In this document: positions 18,978-27,290 of the stretch, one piece after another | Numbering within the stretch: the first letter of the stretch is position 1 | Layout of the letters: every line of letters starts with the position of its first letter | Assembly (NCBI RefSeq): GCF_003233725.1 | Contig: NZ_QKQV01000008.1 | Location: 1 to 64,000, forward strand | DNA length: 64,000 bases | Direction of reading: 5' to 3' | Source: Mesonia sp. K7 | GTDB taxonomy: Bacteria > Bacteroidota > Bacteroidia > Flavobacteriales > Flavobacteriaceae | Made by a program: the position numbers and the translations under genes | Notes under the pieces: model-generated | The model's database searches: none | Told to the model about the DNA's origin: nothing | What the model saw: only the letters and a program-made list of their open reading frames with translations

Positions 18978-20810
18978 TTATTCTTTTCCTTCCATTCTGT
19001 CTTTTAAAGCTTGTAAATCTGCGTTAGCATCACCAAGAGTTGGCTTGTTCTCTTCTTGTGATTTTTTAGCTGCTTGCTTTACAATCTTCGCTTCTTCTTC
19101 TTTATGGATAGACATATGAGAAGCAACTACTCTCTTGAATTCTTTATTGAACTCAATGATTACAAATTCTGCCTCTTCACCTTTTCCTAACTTGCTACCG
19201 TCTTCTTTTTCTAAATGACGTGTAGGAACAAATGCAGTGATATCTTCGTTAAATTCTATCGTTGCACCTTTGTCTACCATCTCATCGATTGTAGCGGTAT
19301 GCTTCGTACCTACAGCAAATTCAGTTTCGTATTTATCCCAAGGGTTATCTTCTGTTTGTTTGTGACCTAAACTTAGTTTACGACCTTCAACATCAAGTTC
19401 AAGAACGACTACGTCTAGTTTATCACCAACATTACAGAATTCTGATGGATGCTTGATTTTCTTTGTCCAAGAAAGGTCAGAGATATAAATCAAACCATCG
19501 ATACCTTCTTCTAATTCTACAAATACACCAAAGTTGGTAAAGTTACGTACAACTCCTGTGTGACGTGAGCCAACTGGATATTTTGAAGTAATATCTGTCC
19601 AAGGATCTGGCGTTAATTGCTTGATACCTAAAGACATTTTACGCTCATCTCTATCTAAAGTTAAGATTTGTGCTTCTACTTCGTCACCAACGTTTACGAA
19701 ATCCTGAGCCGAACGTAGGTGAGTAGACCAAGACATTTCAGAAACGTGAATCAAACCTTCTACTCCATCAGCAACTTCGATAAATGCACCGTAATCTGCA
19801 ATCACAACTACTTTACCTTTTACTTTATCACCAACAGATAAGTTTTCTTCTAAAGCTTCCCAAGGATGCTTGCTTAACTGCTTAAGACCTAATTGGATTC
19901 TTGTTTTATCTTCATCAAAATCTAAGATAACCACGTTTAATTTTTGGTCTAATTCTACGATTTCGTTCGGATGATTGATTCTTGACCAAGAAAGATCGGT
20001 AATGTGAATTAATCCATCAACACCACCAAGGTCAACAAATACACCGTAAGAAGTGATGTTTTTCACCACACCTTCTAATACTTGACCTTTTTCTAACTGA
20101 CCAATAATCTCTTTTTTCTGCTCTTCGATATCTGCTTCGATAAGCGCTTTGTGCGAAACCACAACGTTTTTGAATTCGTGGTTGATTTTCACCACTTTAA
20201 ATTCCATAGTTTTGTTGACGTAAGCATCGTAATCTCTAATTGGCTTCACATCAATTTGTGAACCTGGTAAGAAAGCTTCGATACCAAAAACGTCTACAAT
20301 CATACCACCTTTAGTACGGCATTTCACAAAACCGTTTACGATCGTACCTTCGTCGTGTGCCTTATTTACTCTATCCCAAGCTTTGATTACTCTAGCTTTA
20401 CGGTGAGATAATACCAACTGACCTTCTGCATCTTCACGCTGGTCGATCAATACTTCTACTTTGTCACCAACTTTTAAGTCTGGGTTGTAACGGAACTCGT
20501 TTAAAGAGATTACCCCTTCACTTTTTGCGTTGATATCGATAATAGCATCACGATCAGTAATATTGATTACCTCTCCTTCTACTACTTCGTCATCTAAAGT
20601 GTCTACGAAATTGTCTTCAACAAGTTTTACAAATTCTTCTAATTTGTCTCCATCAATTGGGTCGATACCTTCTTCGTAATTGTGCCAATTGAATTCTTTT
20701 AAGAATTTTTCTGGATTTTGCTGTTGTTCAGAAACAGCAGGTTGAGAATCGTTTGCCATTCCAGCAACCTCCTGCACTTCAACCTCTTGTGTGTTTTTTT
20801 CTTCAGCCAT
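18978..20810 (-). CDS. rpsA: 30S ribosomal protein S1
   Basis: A 610-residue S1 with an acidic N-terminal extension and six S1 RNA-binding domains in a row (for example GVVKNITSYGVFVDLGGVDG, GKVVVIADYGAFIEVADGVE, GVVRNFTNFGVFVELEEGID). It binds mRNA on the 30S subunit, which matters in this phylum because most genes lack Shine-Dalgarno sites. The Lys/Glu-rich tail ends RMEGKE. It is a single-gene unit with its own promoter. Confidence 0.97.
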   Translation of the reverse strand: MAEEKNTQEVEVQEVAGMANDSQPAVSEQQQNPEKFLKEFNWHNYEEGIDPIDGDKLEEFVKLVEDNFVDTLDDEVVEGEVINITDRDAIIDINAKSEGVISLNEFRYNPDLKVGDKVEVLIDQREDAEGQLVLSHRKARVIKAWDRVNKAHDEGTIVNGFVKCRTKGGMIVDVFGIEAFLPGSQIDVKPIRDYDAYVNKTMEFKVVKINHEFKNVVVSHKALIEADIEEQKKEIIGQLEKGQVLEGVVKNITSYGVFVDLGGVDGLIHITDLSWSRINHPNEIVELDQKLNVVILDFDEDKTRIQLGLKQLSKHPWEALEENLSVGDKVKGKVVVIADYGAFIEVADGVEGLIHVSEMSWSTHLRSAQDFVNVGDEVEAQILTLDRDERKMSLGIKQLTPDPWTDITSKYPVGSRHTGVVRNFTNFGVFVELEEGIDGLIYISDLSWTKKIKHPSEFCNVGDKLDVVVLELDVEGRKLSLGHKQTEDNPWDKYETEFAVGTKHTATIDEMVDKGATIEFNEDITAFVPTRHLEKEDGSKLGKGEEAEFVIIEFNKEFKRVVASHMSIHKEEEAKIVKQAAKKSQEENKPTLGDANADLQALKDRMEGKE

Positions 20811-20924
20811 AGCTGATATAAATATTTGTATTCTATATTCTTACGGAAGATTTAACAACTAAAATATAGAAGCGTTAAAATATAAATTGCCCTTTTCTCT
20901 TCCGATTCGCTGTAAAAAGGAGTG

Positions 20925-20954
20925 CAAAATTACAACTTATTTTTTGATTTTCAA
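20925..20954 (-). promoter_or_regulatory. rpsA promoter
   Basis: On the minus strand, TTG (20954-20952) is followed after 19 bases by TAATTTTG (20932-20925), an exact fit to the Bacteroidota primary sigma consensus TTG-N19-TAnnTTTG. The leader to the rpsA start is about 110 bases. Confidence 0.75.
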
Positions 20955-21008
20955 ATATTTATGAAGGAAATAAGAATACAGTTAATTTAGAGAAGTTATT
21001 AAGAAATA

Positions 21009-21566
21009 TTAAACTTTCAAACAAGCTCTAAATCCGCGTGCAGCGTAATAAGACTCAGCTCCGTTATGGTAAATAAACGTTCGCCCAAAACGAAAATCAC
21101 CAAAAATAGCTCCACCTAATTTTCTCACTTCTTCAGGAGTCGCGAGCCAACTTGAGGTTTTGGTGTCAAATTTGCCCAACTTTTGCAGTTCGTGATATTG
21201 TTCTTCGGTAAGTATTTCTAAACCCCTTTGCTGTGCATAATTTAGAGCACTATCTTTTGGCTTAAATTTCTTTCTAGATTCTAAAGCCTCTTGATCATAG
21301 CAAAGACTTCTCCTCTCTTTCGGACTTTCTTTTACACAATCGAAAAAGATATACTCTTTGGTTTTTTCATCATAACCCACCACATCAGGCTCGCCTCCTG
21401 TTTTTTCCATTTCGAAAAGTGACCACAATTTTTCTGGAGCAAGTTGGAGTTTTGCTTCTACTTTTTGCCAAGTTATATTGTCGTGACGAGACATATTCTC
21501 CTCAAAACGGGTTTTGAGAATTGCTAACATTTCGGTTTGTTGTGCTGAGGTTAGTTTTTTACTCAT
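21009..21566 (-). CDS. DUF4256 domain protein
   Basis: A 185-residue soluble protein covering the whole DUF4256 family: RFEENMSRHDNITWQKVEAK, GGEPDVVGYDEKTKEYIFFDC, ESPKERRSLCYDQEALESRK, and a C-terminal GGAIFGDFRFGRTFIYHNGAESYYAARGF split over about 40 residues. The function of the family is unknown. Its start overlaps the end of cmk by eight bases, so the two are coupled; this pairing is a position clue only. Confidence 0.85.
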   Translation of the reverse strand: MSKKLTSAQQTEMLAILKTRFEENMSRHDNITWQKVEAKLQLAPEKLWSLFEMEKTGGEPDVVGYDEKTKEYIFFDCVKESPKERRSLCYDQEALESRKKFKPKDSALNYAQQRGLEILTEEQYHELQKLGKFDTKTSSWLATPEEVRKLGGAIFGDFRFGRTFIYHNGAESYYAARGFRACLKV

Positions 21567-22257
21567 TTTCTTCTTTTATCTTTTCTTCCGCTAAAGCGAT
21601 TATTTTTTCAAACTGTTCGTCTAAAGTCAAACTACTGTTGTCAATCTCAATAGCATCATCGGCTTTGCGAAGAGGTGAATCTTTACGCGAACTGTCTATC
21701 TGGTCTCGCATCACGACATTATCCAACACTTCATCGTAACTTACCTCTTCACCTCGCTCGAGCAATTCTTCATACCTTCTATGTGCCCTTTTTTCTGCAG
21801 AAGCCGTCATGTACAATTTGAGTTCGGCTTCGGGAAAAACCACAGTTCCAATATCACGGCCATCCATGACAACACCTTTTTCCTTGCCCATTTGCCGTTG
21901 TTGGTCTACCAGTATTTTTCTAACTGCAGAAATTGCCGCAATCGGACTCACATAATTAGAAACTTCTAAAGTTCTGATTTCGTCCTCTACATTTTCACCA
22001 TTTAAATAAACTTCGGCAAAACCTTTTTCGGGATTTCGCTTAAAGCGGATTTCTATTTCGTGTAAACGCTGTTCTAATTTTTCCTGGTGTAAAAAATTTT
22101 CCCCGATTAAATTTTCGCGCAAAGCAAACAAAGTAACCGCTCGATACATCGCTCCCGTATCAATATAGACATAATGTAATGCTTTGGCAAGTTGTTTGGC
22201 AACGGTACTCTTACCAGTGGAGGAAAATCCGTCGATGGCAATGATGATTTTTTTCAA
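21559..22257 (-). CDS. cmk: (d)CMP kinase
   Basis: A 232-residue P-loop kinase with Walker A GFSSTGKST (9-17), DTGAMYRAVTL, and VMDGRDIGTVVFPEAELKLY with the substrate Asp-Arg-Asp residues. It phosphorylates CMP and dCMP for nucleotide synthesis. Length and motifs are complete. It is followed with an 8-base overlap by the DUF4256 gene and preceded by porQ on the same strand. Confidence 0.95.
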   Translation of the reverse strand: MKKIIIAIDGFSSTGKSTVAKQLAKALHYVYIDTGAMYRAVTLFALRENLIGENFLHQEKLEQRLHEIEIRFKRNPEKGFAEVYLNGENVEDEIRTLEVSNYVSPIAAISAVRKILVDQQRQMGKEKGVVMDGRDIGTVVFPEAELKLYMTASAEKRAHRRYEELLERGEEVSYDEVLDNVVMRDQIDSSRKDSPLRKADDAIEIDNSSLTLDEQFEKIIALAEEKIKEENE

Positions 22258-22300
22258 GAGATGGTGTTTTACACAAAACTACACATTTTGAATAAGATTG

Positions 22301-23320
22301 TTATTGAAGGTTAATATTTACTCCAAAAAAACTCGAGTTTGCTGCACTACTGTAACGTGCGTACGTGTAGCTTAATCGCACTTTATTAAATTTAATGGAA
22401 ATTCCACCGCTAAGACCTGCAAAAGATCGCTGATCGACAATTCGTAACTCTTCGCTTTTTCTAAAATTATAACCCAATCTGATGTTAAAACCACTTTCAG
22501 GAAATAATTCTGCACCAATAATGGTATGTCGCAATACATTATTAAAAAAACCTGGATCATCGGCTTGTACATTTCCGCTAAGGTCAGTTTCGTCACGATT
22601 GGTGTTTCTAAAAGCGATATTCCACTCCTGTAGATTTTCGAGTGTGAGGTGCCAACGAATCGGCACGTTATCTGCTTGTTGAGAAATTCCGAGAATTACT
22701 TCGGTTGGAATTTTTTCGTAAAGATCATTATAAGGTGTAAACTGAGAGCCTAGATTTCTAACCGCTCCAGCAACAACCAAGTCCCAATCTTCATAAACAT
22801 ACGTCAAGCCTAAATCTACCGCACCTCCAAAAGAAGAATATTGTTCAAGTTTAGAACTAATGAGTTTAAGATTGGCTCCTACATAAAAGTCTGAAAAAGG
22901 AATGTTGTAGGCATAACCAAAAGAAAGTGCCGCTTCACCTCCAGTAAATTCACCTGTAGGATCACCGAGTTCGGTATAACCATCAAAGGTCCCGTAATTA
23001 ATATAAGTAATACCCGTATGCAAAACCTGTGTTCTTCTATCGATAAGATAAGCATAAGAAGCGGTTCCGTAATTGACATCTGCCAGGTAGTTGACATAGT
23101 TCAGCGAAAGCTGATTATCCATCTCTGGATTGATTAAAGCCGGGTTATATATAGCTCCCGTTGGATCGTAATCGTAGGTCGTAATGTTTTTTCCACCAAG
23201 AGCCGCTTGTCGTGGTGATGCAGTTAAGTTAAGAAACTGATAAGTCGATTGCCCTCCTATTTGTGCATAAGAAGTATAGCTAAACAACATAGCAAAAAGC
23301 AATCGACCTATTTTTTGCAT
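22301..23320 (-). CDS. porQ: type IX secretion system protein PorQ
   Basis: A 339-residue exported protein (signal peptide ending TSYAQ) of the PorV/PorQ outer-membrane barrel group: GGQSTYQFLNLTASPRQAAL at the mature start, YDYDPTGAIYNPAL, and strands up to GVNINLQ. PorQ works with PorZ and PorU at the attachment complex that processes type IX cargo on the surface. The window contains at least two likely cargo proteins, at 1866 and 53054. It lies beside cmk. Confidence 0.85.
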   Translation of the reverse strand: MQKIGRLLFAMLFSYTSYAQIGGQSTYQFLNLTASPRQAALGGKNITTYDYDPTGAIYNPALINPEMDNQLSLNYVNYLADVNYGTASYAYLIDRRTQVLHTGITYINYGTFDGYTELGDPTGEFTGGEAALSFGYAYNIPFSDFYVGANLKLISSKLEQYSSFGGAVDLGLTYVYEDWDLVVAGAVRNLGSQFTPYNDLYEKIPTEVILGISQQADNVPIRWHLTLENLQEWNIAFRNTNRDETDLSGNVQADDPGFFNNVLRHTIIGAELFPESGFNIRLGYNFRKSEELRIVDQRSFAGLSGGISIKFNKVRLSYTYARYSSAANSSFFGVNINLQ

Positions 23321-23380
23321 ATACGCAAAAGATTTATTTAAAATTTAAACGAATGGATTTGCTTTTTATTTTCGGAATTT

Positions 23381-24337
23381 TTAAATCGTTGGATCTAGAT
23401 AATCTGGAGTTCCGTCGTTGTTAGAGTCTATAAAGTTGATTTCGTCTAGCGTAATCACACCATCTTCATTTGCATCATTTACTTCAATTTCATCTTTGGT
23501 AGGAATACCGTCACCGTCATCATCACTGTCTGCGAAATTTGGCAATTTTGCAGTGGTTGGCTCACCATCTGTATCTGTGTTGTCATCTATAAGCAACTTA
23601 TTATTATTTAAATCTTCTATATGAGATGGTATCCCATCATCATCATGATCTGTTTGCAGCCCTTTATACATTTGAAAAGTAAAAATAATAGGTTTATATT
23701 GTTCTATTTGTGTCCCTGATGGTGGAGCTGCAAAGTAAGCTAATCCTGATGGAATAAAAACTGCTCCGTACCCAAAGTCATCATTAAAGCTAACCGTTCC
23801 GTCAGGATTAGAAACAAATCCTGTTGCTCCTTTAAATTCAATGATTCCTTCAACAAACCCCTTTATAATACTATTACCATCACCGATATTTGCCAATCTA
23901 AATTTAACAAAGTTTATACCTTGGTCGAAAACTTCTTTTTGTAAGGTTTCTCCCCTATAAGTTAAAATCACATCATCTGCGAAAGTAGGCTGAAAAGAAT
24001 CAGCTCCTTTTCTTAACTGTAAAAAGTAAAGTTTATATGTAACATCACCATCTACGACTTCTTTAGATTTTAAAAACCCTGAATCAAATACAGGTGTTTC
24101 ATTACTATTTACACCTGCGATGGTATCAAAAACAATTTTTTTATAGTTTGGGTTTACTTCATTATCCTCCAATCTGTAAAAATGTGTTTTTAAATACTCT
24201 TCTATTTGTCCTTGGTTTTCTACAGCAACTTCTGCTCTATCTCTTAAAACAACACCTCCACTACTAATATCATCATCATCTTCACAAGAAACTAAAAAAG
24301 CAATTAATAATAAGGCTATAAATTTATATTTCATCAT
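23381..24337 (-). CDS. FKBP-type PPIase lipoprotein with Asp-rich calcium-type tail
   Basis: A 318-residue lipoprotein (lipobox VSC, then EDDDDISSGG). Residues about 100-220 form an FKBP-like domain (DDVILTYRGETL; FVEGIIEFKGATG; GYGAVFIPSGLAYF), similar to the gliding-associated GldI type. From about 225 the protein changes to thrombospondin type 3-like repeats full of Asp (DHDDDGIPSHIEDLNNN, DSDDDGDGIPTKDE, DSNNDGTPDYLDP), which would bind calcium. It is probably a periplasmic or outer-membrane folding factor. The order of the two parts is unusual enough to note. Confidence 0.85.
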   Translation of the reverse strand: MMKYKFIALLLIAFLVSCEDDDDISSGGVVLRDRAEVAVENQGQIEEYLKTHFYRLEDNEVNPNYKKIVFDTIAGVNSNETPVFDSGFLKSKEVVDGDVTYKLYFLQLRKGADSFQPTFADDVILTYRGETLQKEVFDQGINFVKFRLANIGDGNSIIKGFVEGIIEFKGATGFVSNPDGTVSFNDDFGYGAVFIPSGLAYFAAPPSGTQIEQYKPIIFTFQMYKGLQTDHDDDGIPSHIEDLNNNKLLIDDNTDTDGEPTTAKLPNFADSDDDGDGIPTKDEIEVNDANEDGVITLDEINFIDSNNDGTPDYLDPTI

Positions 24338-24373
24338 TTCTTTTTATTTGGGCTGCAAGATACAATTTTCTTC

Positions 24374-24381
24374 TATTTTTG
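24374..24381 (+). promoter_or_regulatory. -7 element of the S4/PRT operon
   Basis: TATTTTTG matches TAnnTTTG, 30 bases before the start codon at 24412; a TTG lies at 24348-24350, close to the expected -33 distance. Confidence 0.5.
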
Positions 24382-24411
24382 TATCTATAATGTATTTTAT
24401 CCTGATTTATT

Positions 24412-24792
24412 ATGCGAGTTGATAAATTTTTATGGTGCGTACGGTATTATAAAACAAGAAGTATTGCTACTGAAGCCTGCAGAAAAGGTCAAGTTAAGAT
24501 TGCAAGCGAAACGGTAAAACCATCAAGAGAAGTTTACCCGAGTGATGAAATTGAGATCAGAAAAAACCAAATCGATTATAAAATACAAGTGCTAGACATA
24601 CCTGAATCTCGAGTTGGAGCAAAATTGGTTAATATTTATATAAACGATATCACCCCTAAAGAAAATTTAGAAAAACTCGATCTACTGAAATACTCTAAAG
24701 ATTATTACCGAAAAAAAGGTGTAGGAAGACCTACCAAAAAAGACCGTAGAGAACTCGACGATTGGTTTGACCCAGAAAATAAAAACGATTGA
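24412..24792 (+). CDS. S4-domain RNA-binding protein (HslR/Hsp15-like)
   Basis: A 126-residue protein beginning MRVDKFLWCVRYYKTRSIAT, the S4 RNA-binding motif, with GQVKIASETVKPSREV. The C-terminus is basic and disordered (KKGVGRPTKKDRRELDDWF). Hsp15-type proteins bind stalled 50S subunits carrying nascent chains. One base separates its stop from the ATG of the next gene, so the two are translated together. Confidence 0.88.
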   Translation: MRVDKFLWCVRYYKTRSIATEACRKGQVKIASETVKPSREVYPSDEIEIRKNQIDYKIQVLDIPESRVGAKLVNIYINDITPKENLEKLDLLKYSKDYYRKKGVGRPTKKDRRELDDWFDPENKND

Positions 24793-24793
24793 A

Positions 24794-25291
24794 ATGACAA
24801 AAAAAAATATCATTCTTACCAACGAGCAGATTGTTCAGAAAACAAGAAGAATTGCTTTTCAGATTTACGAAAACAATACCAGCGAAAAAGAAGTAATTCT
24901 TGCCGGAATCGAAAACAAAGGTTATCTCTTTGCTGAAAAAATAGCTCTACTATTAGAAGAGGTAAGTCCGTTAAAAGCAAAACTTTGTAAGGTAAAAATC
25001 GACAAGAAAACCCCCTTGAGTAAAATTTCTACCAGTCTGACTTCTGAAGAATACCAAAACAAATCTGTTATTGTGATTGATGATGTTCTCAATACAGGTT
25101 CTACCCTAATTTATGGCATCAAACATTTTTTAGAGGTTCCTATTAAAAAACTCCAAACCGCAGTTTTGGTTGATCGAAACCATAAAAATTACCCGGTAAA
25201 AGTAGATTATAAAGGCATCTCACTTTCTACTTCTTTAAGTGAAACCGTAAAAGTGAATTTCGGAAAAAACTCTAAGGGAGAGTTATTTTAG
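24794..25291 (+). CDS. phosphoribosyltransferase family protein (PyrR-like)
   Basis: A 165-residue protein starting MTKKNIILTNEQIVQKTRRI. The PRPP motif is SVIVIDDVLNTGSTLIYGIKH, split across about residues 95-115, and a LAGIENKGYLFAEKI flexible-loop region precedes it. This is the type I PRTase fold, close to PyrR/hypoxanthine types, but the base specificity is not clear. The TGAAATG junction couples it to the S4 gene. Its end overlaps the end of the converging shikimate kinase gene by nine bases. Confidence 0.82.
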   Translation: MTKKNIILTNEQIVQKTRRIAFQIYENNTSEKEVILAGIENKGYLFAEKIALLLEEVSPLKAKLCKVKIDKKTPLSKISTSLTSEEYQNKSVIVIDDVLNTGSTLIYGIKHFLEVPIKKLQTAVLVDRNHKNYPVKVDYKGISLSTSLSETVKVNFGKNSKGELF

Positions 25292-25813
25292 ATTTTTGAT
25301 GATTTCATCGGCAATTTCTTCTGGCAATAAAGAATTTGTTTCGATAATCAAATTACTTTGTAGGTAATAAAAATTTCGTTCAAACATATGTTTGCGAATG
25401 TATTCTTCTAAATCCTCTCGATGATTTAGAAAGCTTAAAAGAGGACGTTTATTTTTTTCATTCCACAATCTACCAGTCAAGATTTCAAGATTTACTTTCA
25501 GGTAAACTAAAATATTTTCCCTGTCAGATTTTATCAAACCGAGGTTATTTCCATAAACTGGAGTCCCACCACCAAGTGAAATAACCTTATCTTTTTCTTG
25601 TAAGATTTCTTTTAAAACTTCACTCTCTTTTTTTCGAAAGAAAATCTCACCCATTTCTTCAAATATTTCAGGAATTGGCAGCTGTATTTTTCTTTCAATT
25701 TCTTTATCTAAATCGATATATTTTAAATGTAATTTATCGGCTAACACCTTTCCAACGGTAGATTTTCCGCTAGCCATATAACCGCACAAAATGATATTTT
25801 TATTTTTTTTCAT
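25283..25813 (-). CDS. aroK: shikimate kinase
   Basis: A 176-residue kinase from the start MKKNKNIILCGYM; an upstream in-frame ATG at 25828 adds five residues. It has Walker A GYMASGKSTVGK (near 9-20), DLDKEIERK with the shikimate-binding Asp, FRKKESEVL, and the LSLGGGTPVY Walker B region. It phosphorylates shikimate in aromatic amino-acid synthesis. Length is normal. It converges on the phosphoribosyltransferase gene with a 9-base overlap. Confidence 0.93.
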   Translation of the reverse strand: MKKNKNIILCGYMASGKSTVGKVLADKLHLKYIDLDKEIERKIQLPIPEIFEEMGEIFFRKKESEVLKEILQEKDKVISLGGGTPVYGNNLGLIKSDRENILVYLKVNLEILTGRLWNEKNKRPLLSFLNHREDLEEYIRKHMFERNFYYLQSNLIIETNSLLPEEIADEIIKNLK

Positions 25814-25863
25814 ACTCAAAATTAACAATTTAGAAATATGTCAAAAATAGTTGTTTTATTTAC

Positions 25864-25893
25864 TTGATAAATAAACAAAAGGTTTTATATTTG
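25864..25893 (+). promoter_or_regulatory. promoter of the tRNA cluster
   Basis: TTG (25864-25866), 19 bases, then TATATTTG (25886-25893): an exact Bacteroidota promoter, 36 bases before the first tRNA. Confidence 0.75.
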
Positions 25894-25929
25894 CACCCGC
25901 ATTCGAGCAAGAATGTTTTTTATTGAAAA

Positions 25930-26002
25930 GATCTGGTAGCTCAGTTGGTAGAGCATCTCCCTTTTAAGGAGAGGGTCCTGGGTTCGAGCCCCAGCCAGAT
26001 CA
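25930..26002 (+). tRNA. tRNA-Lys (anticodon TTT), first copy
   Basis: A 73-base cloverleaf: acceptor GATCTGG pairs perfectly with CCAGATC; D arm GCTC/GAGC; anticodon stem TCTCC/GGAGA with loop CTTTTAA, so the anticodon is TTT; T arm with GGTTCGAGCC. The discriminator is A and CCA is not encoded. Its U34 is a target of MnmA, which is also in this window. Confidence 0.97.
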
Positions 26003-26025
26003 CTTTTTTATTGAAAAAATACCAC

Positions 26026-26098
26026 GATCTGGTAGCTCAGTTGGTAGAGCATCTCCCTTTTAAGGAGAGGGTCCTGGGTTCGAGCCCCAGCCAGATCA
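26026..26098 (+). tRNA. tRNA-Lys (anticodon TTT), second identical copy
   Basis: Identical base for base to the copy at 25930, separated by 23 bases. Same cloverleaf and anticodon TTT. Presumably cotranscribed and of recent tandem duplication or gene conversion. Confidence 0.97.
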
Positions 26099-26107
26099 CT
26101 TCCTTTT

Positions 26108-26191
26108 GCCCAGGTGCTGGAACTGGTAGACAGGCATGGTTGAGGGCCATGTGTCCGTTAGGGCGTATGGGTTCGACTCCCATCTTGGGCA
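26108..26191 (+). tRNA. tRNA-Leu (anticodon GAG)
   Basis: An 84-base class II tRNA. Acceptor GCCCAGG pairs with CTTGGGC (one G-U); anticodon stem CATGG/CCATG with loop TTGAGGG gives GAG; a long variable arm (GTCCGTTAGGGC region); T arm with GGTTCGACTCC. It starts nine bases after the second tRNA-Lys and must be on the same transcript. CCA is not encoded. Confidence 0.95.
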
Positions 26192-26365
26192 CTTCTTTTT
26201 AGAAAAATCCATTAATTATTTTTACTTTGGCTTTATTGTAACTCTTCAGTTACAATATTTATGCTTTTCGCTAAAAAAAACCAATTAGGATATACACATT
26301 TTAGCTACAAATTAATTTTGTTTAACTTTTTTGAATATACATTAAACACTTTTAAAATTAATTAA

Positions 26366-26373
26366 TATATTTG
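26366..26373 (+). promoter_or_regulatory. -7 element of the carotenoid operon
   Basis: TATATTTG, 20 bases before the regulator's start codon, fits TAnnTTTG. No TTG lies at the standard distance. A CarH-type repressor would be expected to bind over this region, but I could not identify an operator with confidence. Confidence 0.5.
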
Positions 26374-26393
26374 GTCAATACGTAGGTAAATAA

Positions 26394-27290
26394 ATGGCTA
26401 ATATCAAACAACATTTTGGCATTAAAGAGTTAGAATTGCTTAGTGGCATCAAAGCACATACCATAAGAATATGGGAAAAGCGCTACAATATTCTTTCTCC
26501 TACCAGAACAGACACCAACATACGTATCTATGACAATATTGCTTTACAACGTTTATTAAATGTTGCTTTGCTTAATAAGCACGGTTATAAGATCTCATAC
26601 ATCTCTACTTTATCGACCAATGATATAAAAAATTTAATCCATCAAAAATTCACCCATCAACAAGTAGAGGAAGAAGCCATAAAGCAATTGAAGGTGGCGA
26701 TGATTAATTATGATGAAACTCTGTTTACATCTATCTACCAAGATTTGAAATCAAAAAAATCGTTTAGAACTATTTTTTTAGATATTTTTTTACCTTTATT
26801 ACATCAGACAGGGCTGCTTTGGCAAACAAAAGTGATTAATCCCGCGCAAGAACATTTTCTATCTCATCTTATTAGACAAAAACTCTATTTAGAAATAGAA
26901 AAAAATTCGGTTATAAACCTTCAAAATAATTCAAAAACTTTTGTACTTTTTCTTCCTGAAGAAGAGATTCATGATTTAGGTCTATTATACCTTAACTATG
27001 AATTATTAAACAACGGCTATAAAACTATTTTTTTAGGACATAGTATTCCTAAAGAAAACCTGATTACCTTAAAAAAACTTGATAAAAAACTTTGTTTTGT
27101 AAGTTATTTAACCATTAAGCCAGACGATATAAATGATTATACAAATGATTTTAGTCGCGATATTTGTGTGCCTTATCAACATGAGTATTGGCTTTTAGGC
27201 AACCAAACTCAAAAGTTGAATAAAAAGAAACTACCATACGGAATCAAAATTTTTGAAAATATCAACCAATTTATCCAGCAGATCTCATGA
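26394..27290 (+). CDS. CarH-like B12-binding MerR-family light-responsive regulator
   Basis: 298 residues. Residues 8-75 are a MerR helix-turn-helix (IKELELLSGIKAHTIRIWEK). Residues about 90-180 form the helical B12 cap domain with the conserved Trp-x9-Glu-His: Trp143, Glu153, His154. Residues 180-298 are a cobalamin-binding Rossmann domain with the lower-ligand motif ExHxxG as EIHDLG, His193 being the likely cobalt ligand, then FLGHSIP and a less conserved end. In CarH, adenosylcobalamin drives tetramer binding in the dark and light breaks it. The gene overlaps crtI by four bases, so it is expected to repress its own carotenoid operon. The family is known; the light response here is inferred. 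Confidence 0.9.
   Translation: MANIKQHFGIKELELLSGIKAHTIRIWEKRYNILSPTRTDTNIRIYDNIALQRLLNVALLNKHGYKISYISTLSTNDIKNLIHQKFTHQQVEEEAIKQLKVAMINYDETLFTSIYQDLKSKKSFRTIFLDIFLPLLHQTGLLWQTKVINPAQEHFLSHLIRQKLYLEIEKNSVINLQNNSKTFVLFLPEEEIHDLGLLYLNYELLNNGYKTIFLGHSIPKENLITLKKLDKKLCFVSYLTIKPDDINDYTNDFSRDICVPYQHEYWLLGNQTQKLNKKKLPYGIKIFENINQFIQQIS

Noticed and set aside
25945-26202. Open frame of 85 codons on the plus strand
   Set aside because: It lies across the three tRNA genes and its repeated residues are simply the duplicated tRNA-Lys read as protein.
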